Part shown: positions 1-6,751 of the stretch, one piece after another
Layout of the letters: every line of letters begins with the position of its first letter
Numbering within the stretch: the first letter of the stretch is position 1
Source of the DNA: Bin55 sp028819195
GTDB lineage: Bacteria > Pseudomonadota > Gammaproteobacteria > Pseudomonadales > Azotimanducaceae
NCBI GenBank assembly: GCA_028819195.1
Contig: JAPPMF010000003.1
Location: 1-10,087, forward strand
Reading direction: 5' to 3'
Length of the DNA: 10,087 nucleotides
Position numbers and translations under genes: made by a program
The notes under the pieces: generated by a model
What the model saw: only the letters and a program-made list of their open reading frames with translations
The model's database searches: none
Told to the model about the DNA's origin: nothing

Positions 1-55
1 AGGTTAGAATAACTCAATGTTAGATTCTAGCAATTTTGAATTAAACACACCTTCC
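1..55. repeat. Left terminal inverted repeat, 55 bp exact
   Basis: These 55 bases are the perfect reverse complement of positions 10033-10087. The match stops abruptly: position 56 onward reads gtgac, while the inward reading of the right end continues agaaa. Inside the repeat are two near-identical octamers, GTTAGAAT (3-10) and GTTAGATT (19-26). No transposase or integrase lies inside the window to explain a mobile element. The repeat could be a real inverted repeat flanking the segment, or the shared k-mer of an assembly-graph node; 55 is the usual last k of common short-read metagenome assemblers. Confidence 0.97.
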
Positions 56-66
56 GTGACTAGAAT
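36..66 (+). promoter_or_regulatory. Weak candidate promoter for the 117-524 gene
   Basis: TTGAAT (36-41, inside the terminal repeat) and TAGAAT (61-66) resemble sigma-70 -35 and -10 boxes. The -10 is a 5/6 match, but the -35 is only 4/6 and the 19-bp spacer is too long to be ideal. The -10 sits within CTAGAATC (60-67), the inverted copy of GATTCTAG (23-30), so the site could also bind a regulator. This is a guess from consensus matching only. Confidence 0.2.
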
Positions 67-116
67 CACTAGTTGGAACAGGATTTCCAGAACTTGAGAA
101 GACTGGAGGATTTGAG

Positions 117-524
117 ATGACCCGCCACATAGATTTTCCGTCGAGAAATTTCGAGATTGAGCTGCTAACCGTAATTGGTGGTGTACTGTCTTTATTTTTG
201 GGTAGTTGCGGAACTTATCAGTCCGAAGAAAGTGTTACCACTCTGTTCAACCGCCATGTCGAATCTTGTGTTTGTCAGAATCTCGTTATTGAAACCGACA
301 ACTACTCCCGTCTGGAATACACCGATTTCATCGAAAGTTGTAACTCGACAGTCCGTGACTCTAATCCAGAACGATTTCCCGCTGAAATGCAATACTCGCC
401 AGCAATCGACGAATTACGTTGTCAAGAAGATGTTGAACCGTGGTTGGAAGTTGTTGAGGAAAATCGCCAACTTCAAGAAAATAACCGCGAATTTTGGGAG
501 AAATTGCATGATGTTCAAGAGTAG
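117..524 (+). CDS. Small putative lipoprotein, function unknown (135 aa)
   Basis: I do not recognise the family. The ATG is preceded by a clear Shine-Dalgarno GGAGG (105-109) with a 7-base spacing, so the start is well supported. A hydrophobic stretch (residues 16-29) ends in L-G-S-C, a lipobox-like sequence that would make Cys31 the lipidated residue; the lead-in before it (about 15 residues with acidic ones near the hydrophobic core) is longer and less basic than in typical lipoprotein signals, so export is likely but not certain. The mature part has four more cysteines (51, 53, 75, 102), an even number that would allow two disulphides in the periplasm, and a Glu/Asn/Gln-rich, probably helical C-terminus (108-135). 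It lies 76 bp upstream of the permease/peptidase-like fusion and could serve as its partner, but that rests only on position. Confidence 0.7.
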   Translation: MTRHIDFPSRNFEIELLTVIGGVLSLFLGSCGTYQSEESVTTLFNRHVESCVCQNLVIETDNYSRLEYTDFIESCNSTVRDSNPERFPAEMQYSPAIDELRCQEDVEPWLEVVEENRQLQENNREFWEKLHDVQE

Positions 525-557
525 TTTTTGCTCATTTGGTATGATATTTGCTTGTTG

Positions 558-584
558 TTGACAAACTTCTATACTTCATCTAAA
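558..584 (+). promoter_or_regulatory. Weak candidate promoter before the permease fusion
   Basis: A perfect TTGACA lies at 558-563, but the best downstream match at a usable distance is TCTAAA (579-584, 4/6, 15-bp spacer). An alternative -10, TATACT (570-575), lacks a good -35. Either would give a very short untranslated leader before the ATG at 601. The gene may equally be read from upstream of 117. Confidence 0.2.
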
Positions 585-600
585 CCGGCCATAGTGTAGC

Positions 601-3600
601 ATGATTGAATCATTATCCCGTATCAAACATATAGCGTTCTCAGAGATTCGAACCTTTCGGCGTCTGACAAGATTTTGGATTGCGATGGTACTACTGGCAC
701 TTTGCTGCTTCGTCGGTTACTTCTTTGCAGTTTGTGGATACATGTTTCTTGCTCCGTTTTCACCTTCATTTGGTGCTAGCTCCCCGTTTTACCTCCTGAG
801 TTACATCGACCCAACATACTTTTTGTTCTTTCAAATTGTAACGCTGTTTTTGTTATACGATTCTCGGCAACGCTTGTCACGTGCACACATCGGCGAAGCC
901 CTTGATTCTAAACCACCTACTACCTTTGAATATTTGACCGGTCGCGTTCTTGGGGTGTCATTTTTAGTTTGGACAGCAGCAGCCACGATCGTGATGTTTC
1001 TATATCTTGCAGGTGTTTTTTCGGTAATCTCTGGATTAGATTTTTCTGAAGTTTTTCAAATCCACTCTCTGATCAATTTACTAGTTATCGACGTACCAGT
1101 AATGTTGATCTTTTGGAGTGCTTGGACGATATTTCTCGCTACAGTTTTGCGCTATAGAGTTCTAGTTCTAGTCATCGGTCTGGGAACTATGCTAGCTTGG
1201 TTTTATTTCTCCAATCAACTTCCCTTCTCTCTCCATTCGCTCGTAGCTGCTTCATCCAATGACACACTATTCGTTTCAGATTTATTGCCACAATTTGCGT
1301 CGGGAACTACATTGGCTGTCAGATTGGCAACTCTACTTCTTGCGATTGGATTAATTTTCTGGGCTGGTTTTTCTTCTGGGCGGTCGGAAGCACAAAAGAA
1401 ATCAATGGACATTTCTTTGGCAAGTTCATGTTTAGCATTGAGCGGTGTCGTTTTCGCTATTGCTTTACTCACAACACTATCAACAAATAGTCATTTTTCT
1501 GATTGGAAAGTCGCACACGAAAAGATCGAGACCGAGCAAAAAATCGATTTGCTCAAAATCGCAGGAGACTTGGAAATTAAGCCAGGTCGCGAGCTTACTA
1601 GTGAACTCGTCTATTCCTTTGAAGTTGTCGATTCACCTGTTGCAGATACTCTGATTTTTAGTTTAAATCCCGGTATGAAAGTAAGCAAGGCGGTAGTAAA
1701 CGGTCAAACTCCAGAGTTCACATTCCAAGATGGTATATTGACGTTGCAATTGTCTAATACGCTTGGATTAAATGAAACACATGAGCTACAACTAACGATC
1801 CGAGGTAAACCTAATCCTCGATTTGCAAATATTGATCAAAGCTATGACTATGTCAATGATCGTCTTATCCCGCCTGACACCGTTAAATTGTTTGGGACTC
1901 AAGGCCTAATCTTTGATTCTCGTTTCGTCGCGCTAATGCCTGGTGCCTATTGGTATCCAATTCCAGGACCGATCAAGGAGTTAGACAACCCACTATCACA
2001 AAGTCGTGACTTCTTTGATGTAGACGTGAATATAACGCTATCGACAACCGATTGGGGGCTTGTCGCCACAGGTAATACAGAAGAAACTAGTACCGGTGTG
2101 TTTGAAATTCAAACAAGCAATCCTGTGTCAGAAATTGGTTTATTCGCAACAAAGTTCGAATCCGTTTCAATTGAAATCGAGGGAATGAAATTTGCGATAT
2201 TCACTCATGCAAAACATGACCAAAATCTGAGCTTGTTTGATACCTTAGAAGGAGCTAGGTTAGAGGCACTGCAAGATCAAATAAAAAGCGCCATAGAATC
2301 CGGACTTCGATTGCCAAACCAATCATTAACTTTTGTTGAAGTACCTCGGCAATTACGCACTGTCGGCGGCGGTTGGAGAATGCACTCAGCGCAGTCTCTT
2401 CCAGGAGTTATCCTATTGAGAGAACATGGGTTTCCCCGTGCCAACTTAAGAAAAAATCTCTTTCGAACAGATAATGAGTTAACGGATGCAGAACAGCTTC
2501 AAACTAAAATACTAGCTATTAGGGAATTTTTCGAGCGAAGTATTAGTACAGATTCCCTCCGAGACAATTTGGTATTGCAATCATGGAACTTTCAAACTTC
2601 TGCAGCAGGGGAACACGCCGTAGTTCTCGATAGCGTTATATCCAATTTAATCGGTTTAGTGACCACACAGCATTGGCTCAATGGAGAATCGGTTTTCTAC
2701 AGCTTTTCCATACATTCGACGGCAAACATCGCCCCGCAATTAAGAATCCATGGCAAGTCGTCTACTTGGAGTTTGGCAGAGCGAATAGAGGGAGATCGAT
2801 ATTCATGGGCGACAGATAAAATTCAAGCGAATGAACGAAACTATGTCAACGCCATATCAAGTTCAGTGATATACGATCAGATCGCGCTCGCGGACATACC
2901 AACACGATATGGTGCGAAGTCTGATTTGGAACATCTTTTGTACAAAAGTCGAAAAGTCGCTACAGCAATCTATGAGTTAAACAATCGGGACGCCCTAGTC
3001 AAATGGTTACTAGCATTACAAGACAACTTTCGAGGACGAACCTATACCCTTGAAGAGTTAACAACTCATGCCGTAGACCATGAAATCTCAATTGAACCCT
3101 TTGTCACCGAATGGATCCATAGCGGGCAACCTCCCGGTTTCGTTGCTTCTAACGCCACGGTTTCTCGCATTTTGGACGACGAACATGGTCAACCGCGTTA
3201 TCAAGCTTCGGTAGATATACGTAATACCGAACCGACAGCAGGAGTAGTCGCGCTATCTGGTAGCATTTGGGGGGGGACTTTTGGTAGGCGGAATCGTACC
3301 ATTATTCCGGGTCTTACTTCAGCAACGCTTAGTTTCGTTACTAATGAAGAATTGGAACAGCTTTGGTTACACCCATATTATTCCCTGAATCGTATGCCTG
3401 TTCCAATCCGAACTCAACACCAAATTGACGAAATCGTTGATGTAGAACCAAGACCAGATTTTGTGTTGAGTGAATGGCAACCTTCCCCGACTGATGGCAT
3501 CACGATTGATAATTTAGATAGTGGTTTTCGCGTGTTGAATCAACAGATCGACACAAGAAGCTTACGCCCATTTGGTCCCATACAATGGTTCAGAGACGCT

Positions 3601-4104
3601 TTTGTCGGTAACGTTGGTTATTATCAAAACATGAAAATTGTGGATCCAATGCTCGGTGTTTATCGTTATACTCGTAATCAATGGTACCTTTTTCGCGTTG
3701 TTTGGTCGGGTGCTCACCCCTATGGCAGACATGAACCGAGTTTTGCGGAGGCTCGAGCAAACCGTACAAATGGTGTAGCACGATTTTCTGCAGATATTCC
3801 AGAAAACGGAACTTGGGAGCTTGAATATTATTGGCCCTGGCCCGAAGATGACGACGACCATGGAGATGTCCGCTTAGACCGTTCCTATAAACTAATTGTC
3901 GAATCAGAGCAGTTGAATTCAGAGCACGAGTTGAAAGTTAACGAACTCGATCTAGGTTGGAACCGAGTAGGTTCTTTTGAGTTAGACACTGGTGTCGTAA
4001 ATGTAGATTTAACGGGTGAAGTTGTATGGTCAAATGGGCAAAGGTTAAAATGGGGTAGCGTCATAGCAGATGCTATACGATGGGTTCAAGTTCTGGATGA
4101 GTAA
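601..4104 (+). CDS. ABC-2-type permease fused to M1-peptidase-like and golvesin-like domains (1167 aa)
   Basis: The N-terminal third looks like an ABC-2-type permease: about seven hydrophobic segments (near residues 25-50, 70-87, 117-142, 156-182, 185-205, 237-257, 272-294), an odd count that places the remainder in the periplasm. Residues about 300-885 resemble the M1-aminopeptidase-like part of known permease/M1 fusions, including a late helical stretch (775-820) and the segment ending IEPFVTEWIHSGQPPGF (831-847). No HEXXH zinc motif exists anywhere in the protein; the expected region (670-700) reads HAVVL and later HWLNGES, so peptidase activity is probably lost. The C-terminus (about 1057-1162) is built like a golvesin/xanthan-lyase-type beta-sandwich, ending in GWNRVGSFEL and VIADAIRW. 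No ABC ATPase is in the window. There is no Shine-Dalgarno; an in-frame TAG at 592-594 makes 601 the first usable start. Domain assignments are by eye. Confidence 0.85.
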   Translation: MIESLSRIKHIAFSEIRTFRRLTRFWIAMVLLALCCFVGYFFAVCGYMFLAPFSPSFGASSPFYLLSYIDPTYFLFFQIVTLFLLYDSRQRLSRAHIGEALDSKPPTTFEYLTGRVLGVSFLVWTAAATIVMFLYLAGVFSVISGLDFSEVFQIHSLINLLVIDVPVMLIFWSAWTIFLATVLRYRVLVLVIGLGTMLAWFYFSNQLPFSLHSLVAASSNDTLFVSDLLPQFASGTTLAVRLATLLLAIGLIFWAGFSSGRSEAQKKSMDISLASSCLALSGVVFAIALLTTLSTNSHFSDWKVAHEKIETEQKIDLLKIAGDLEIKPGRELTSELVYSFEVVDSPVADTLIFSLNPGMKVSKAVVNGQTPEFTFQDGILTLQLSNTLGLNETHELQLTIRGKPNPRFANIDQSYDYVNDRLIPPDTVKLFGTQGLIFDSRFVALMPGAYWYPIPGPIKELDNPLSQSRDFFDVDVNITLSTTDWGLVATGNTEETSTGVFEIQTSNPVSEIGLFATKFESVSIEIEGMKFAIFTHAKHDQNLSLFDTLEGARLEALQDQIKSAIESGLRLPNQSLTFVEVPRQLRTVGGGWRMHSAQSLPGVILLREHGFPRANLRKNLFRTDNELTDAEQLQTKILAIREFFERSISTDSLRDNLVLQSWNFQTSAAGEHAVVLDSVISNLIGLVTTQHWLNGESVFYSFSIHSTANIAPQLRIHGKSSTWSLAERIEGDRYSWATDKIQANERNYVNAISSSVIYDQIALADIPTRYGAKSDLEHLLYKSRKVATAIYELNNRDALVKWLLALQDNFRGRTYTLEELTTHAVDHEISIEPFVTEWIHSGQPPGFVASNATVSRILDDEHGQPRYQASVDIRNTEPTAGVVALSGSIWGGTFGRRNRTIIPGLTSATLSFVTNEELEQLWLHPYYSLNRMPVPIRTQHQIDEIVDVEPRPDFVLSEWQPSPTDGITIDNLDSGFRVLNQQIDTRSLRPFGPIQWFRDAFVGNVGYYQNMKIVDPMLGVYRYTRNQWYLFRVVWSGAHPYGRHEPSFAEARANRTNGVARFSADIPENGTWELEYYWPWPEDDDDHGDVRLDRSYKLIVESEQLNSEHELKVNELDLGWNRVGSFELDTGVVNVDLTGEVVWSNGQRLKWGSVIADAIRWVQVLDE

Positions 4105-4137
4105 TGTTGATTTGTTCTGAGGCATTCAATAAGTGTA

Positions 4138-5742
4138 TTGCGCCCGAGGATCTTTCCTGTTCTAACTAAACTTAGATTTACAAATCAATTCGTTGCTAAC
4201 CTACCAGCTGATTCCAATCCATGTAACGAAACCCGATTAGTAAAAAACGCTTGCTACTCATTCGTCAATCCAATTCGTGCGACCAATCCTAAGTTAGTCA
4301 CATACTCAGAAGACTTAGCTAGACTTCTCCAGATTTCCACCAACGACTGCTCCTCTGATGATTTCTTGCAGTTGTTTGCTGGAAACGTCGTATCTCCCGA
4401 ATCCAAACCCTACGCGATGTGTTACGGTGGACATCAATTTGGCCAATGGACCGGTCAATTAGGCGATGGCCGCGCAATCACTCTTGGAGAACTACCTGGA
4501 CTAGACAATACCCTTTACTCATTACAGTTAAAAGGTGCAGGTAAAACTCCTTACTCGCGAACCGCTGATGGGTTAGCAGTATTACGATCGTCGCTCAGAG
4601 AATTTGTCTGCAGCGAAGCGATGTATCACTTGCGTGTACCAACGACTCGTGCCTTAACTCTCATTCTCACTGGTGATCATGTTGTCCGGGACATGTTCTA
4701 TGACGGAAATCCGCAGCTAGAACTAGGAGCTGTTGTTTGTAGAGTTTCACCTACTTTTATTCGTTTCGGGAATTTTGAGATTCTTGCCGCACAACGAAAC
4801 ACGAACATACTTGGTCAATTAGCCAACTTTGTTATCGATAATTATTTCCCAGAAATCAAAGCCAAAGATCGTAAAACACGATATGTCGAATTTTTCGAAC
4901 AGGTTGTCGACCGTACTGCTTTTCTCACGGCAGAATGGTACCGAGTTGGTTTTGTGCATGGAGTCATGAACACCGACAACATGTCAATTACGGGATTGAC
5001 AATCGATTATGGACCGTATGGTTGGATCGAAGATTTTGACCTAGGGTGGACGCCTAATACGACCGATGCGTCAACAAAGCGGTATAGATTCGGACAACAA
5101 AGCTCCGTCGCGCATTGGAATCTGTTACAACTTGCTAATGCTCTCTACCCTTTGATTGAAGATGTAAAACCACTGGAAGCGGCATTACAGCATTATCCCA
5201 ATATCTATCGAACTTACTATCACTCAATGTTTGCAAAAAAATTAGGGTTAACTGAAGAAAACCAAGTCAACTCAGAGTTTATAAAAGAACTAGAACGATG
5301 CCTTTCCTTAACCGAAACAGACATGACTTTGTTTTATAGATGCTTAAGTAAACCTCAATTACTATCGGAAGAATTCGATGGAAATCGAGTCTCTTTACTT
5401 ATGGAGGCTTTTTACGATCCCATCAACATTGATGAATCGGTACGACTCGATCTTGAACAATGGATAGAGAAATTGGTAGATAAAGTTGATGAGGGCCAAA
5501 TAGATCCAATTCGACGAGAGCAGAACATGAACAATGTCAATCCCTTGTATGTGCCGCGAAACTATCTAGCCCAGCTGGTGATCGACGAAGTTGAGAAAGG
5601 TAATTTCGATATGTTGCATGAATGGATGGGCGTATTACAGAATCCTTACACAGAACAGCAAGGAAAAGCAAAATTCGCCGAAAAACGTCCAGAATGGGCG
5701 AAAACTCGGGTTGGTTGTTCAATGTTGTCGTGTAGTTCTTAA
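4138..5742 (+). CDS. selO: Protein adenylyltransferase SelO (YdiU/UPF0061 family)
   Basis: SelO is a pseudokinase-fold enzyme that moves AMP from ATP to protein Ser/Thr/Tyr; in E. coli it acts on redox-related proteins. Family signatures are all present: YGGHQFG (96-102), QLGDGRA (107-113), LKGAGKTPYSRTADG (131-145), VLRSSLREFVCSEAM (148-162), IRFGNFEILAAQR (208-220), NTDNMSITGLTIDYGP (278-293) and NPLYVPRNYL (468-477). By family alignment K132 and E155 should contact the nucleotide, D280 is the catalytic base, and N281 and D290 bind metal. The end SCSS matches the bacterial form of the motif whose cysteine (C532) is selenocysteine in many animals and forms a regulatory disulphide in E. coli. 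Length is normal. The start is uncertain: the frame opens at 4111 after a TGA and has no ATG or GTG before the conserved LRFTNQF, so the TTG at 4138 was taken; the nearest GAGG (4119-4122) is 15 bases off. Confidence 0.96.
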   Translation: MRPRIFPVLTKLRFTNQFVANLPADSNPCNETRLVKNACYSFVNPIRATNPKLVTYSEDLARLLQISTNDCSSDDFLQLFAGNVVSPESKPYAMCYGGHQFGQWTGQLGDGRAITLGELPGLDNTLYSLQLKGAGKTPYSRTADGLAVLRSSLREFVCSEAMYHLRVPTTRALTLILTGDHVVRDMFYDGNPQLELGAVVCRVSPTFIRFGNFEILAAQRNTNILGQLANFVIDNYFPEIKAKDRKTRYVEFFEQVVDRTAFLTAEWYRVGFVHGVMNTDNMSITGLTIDYGPYGWIEDFDLGWTPNTTDASTKRYRFGQQSSVAHWNLLQLANALYPLIEDVKPLEAALQHYPNIYRTYYHSMFAKKLGLTEENQVNSEFIKELERCLSLTETDMTLFYRCLSKPQLLSEEFDGNRVSLLMEAFYDPINIDESVRLDLEQWIEKLVDKVDEGQIDPIRREQNMNNVNPLYVPRNYLAQLVIDEVEKGNFDMLHEWMGVLQNPYTEQQGKAKFAEKRPEWAKTRVGCSMLSCSS

Positions 5743-5766
5743 AACGAGAATCTACGGTATCCGAGT

Positions 5767-6624
5767 ATGGTCAAATTAGTTTGTTGGAATATTGCTGGAC
5801 AAATTCGCAAAGAAGTTTGGGATTAACTTTATGCAATGAATGCTGACGTTGTTCTCCTACAGGAAGTGAAGAGATTTCCAAGTAAGCTTCCTGAGAGTGT
5901 ATCGGTAGACCCCTATCCTTTACATGAACCTTGGAACAAAGAATTATTCGACAGATGGCCCGCAATCGTGAAACTAACGAACCGAGTCAAAGTCGACTGG
6001 TTTAAACGAGTTTTTCCTATTAGTGAACTTGGAATCGACGAATTTGGTGTAAGTGGTATAGGGCTCGCAACTGCTGCAAAAATTAGTTGTGTAGACAAGA
6101 ATGTTAAACCATTCATCGCGTTGTCGATGTATGCCCGTTGGATTCGTCCACATAAAACAACCAATTCCAAATGGAAGGTTGGATATGTTGATGGTTCAGC
6201 TCACCGAATCCTATCTGATCTTTCGACTTTTATTGGAGATCAAGATCCTTCGACACACAGAATATTAGCCGCGGGTGATCTCAATATTTGTTTTGATGGG
6301 TTAGACGACAACCCGAATGACCTTCCAGAAAGAACTCGATCCGTGTTTGAGCAATTCAATGTGTTAGGATTAGAACTTGTTGGGCCGCGATATCCACACG
6401 GACGAAAAGCAGATCCAACTCCTAAAGGTTTTCCAGCAGACACAAAAAATGTACCCACATTTGCATTGTTTTAAAAACCCGAGAATGCGCAACTTCAACT
6501 AGATTATGTCTTTGCTTCGCGAGGTTTTCATAACGAAGTGCATGCGCGAGCACTCAATGAACCAGAACAATGGGGACCAAGTGATCACTGTCGCATTCTC
6601 ATCACGGTAAGCAAATACGATTGA
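5767..6624 (+). pseudogene. EEP-family (endonuclease/exonuclease/phosphatase) gene with two in-frame TAA stops
   Basis: Read through in one frame, this is a 285-codon EEP-superfamily protein of Mg-dependent phosphoesterases that cut phosphodiesters or phosphoesters. Codons 1-19 give MVKLVCWNIAGQ with the metal-site Asn8, and codons 28-34 give VVLLQEV with the metal-binding Glu33. GDLN lies at 170-173 (Asp171, Asn173), QLDYVFASRGF at 244-254, and the terminal WGPSDHC at 269-275 carries the catalytic Asp273-His274. TAA at 5824-5826 (codon 20) cuts off the first motif, and TAA at 6472-6474 (codon 236) cuts off the last two. No frameshift or deletion is needed to join the parts. TAA is an ordinary stop elsewhere (the fusion, selO and the receptor all end in TAA). 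A protein started at the internal ATG 5836 would have 212 residues but lack Asn8 and Asp-His, so should be inactive. The gene starts 24 bp after selO, probably in the same transcript. No clear Shine-Dalgarno precedes 5767. Confidence 0.88.
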
Positions 6625-6654
6625 CCTCAATAATCACACAATTCAATCGACATC

Positions 6655-6688
6655 AAAAAAGTATGCCCCTCTATCGAAGGGGCATACT
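6655..6688 (-). terminator. Rho-independent terminator of the TonB-dependent receptor gene
   Basis: The arms 6660-6670 and 6678-6688 form a perfect 11-bp stem (AGTATGCCCCT with its complement) around a 7-base loop. Read leftward, the stem is followed by a run of six T (6655-6660, the first overlapping the stem base), which is the classic intrinsic terminator layout about 60 bases after the receptor's stop codon. Rightward the hairpin is followed by aaccattaattt, without a clean T run, so it would end the rightward genes only poorly. Confidence 0.9.
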
Positions 6689-6751
6689 AACCATTAATTT
6701 AAGAGATTGAGAAGTAAGTTATCAATCACTTAACCTGTCTGTGTGAGCGAT

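Noticed and set aside
175..561. Alternative 128-codon reading frame overlapping the lipoprotein candidate
   Set aside because: It has no Shine-Dalgarno or recognisable motif, while the overlapping frame has GGAGG, a hydrophobic export segment and a lipobox-like site.
5836..6474. A stand-alone 212-residue gene starting at the internal ATG
   Set aside because: It lacks the WNI motif just upstream and the DYVF and SDH motifs just downstream, all of which are present in the same frame. It is the middle of a broken gene.
5767..6624. Genetic-code reassignment of TAA to glutamine
   Set aside because: The permease fusion, selO and the receptor all end in TAA at sensible family C-termini and none of these long genes has an internal TAA, so TAA acts as a normal stop.
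6655..6688. Bidirectional terminator for both converging transcripts
   Set aside because: Only the leftward side has a run of T after the stem; the rightward side lacks one, so it was called for the receptor strand only.
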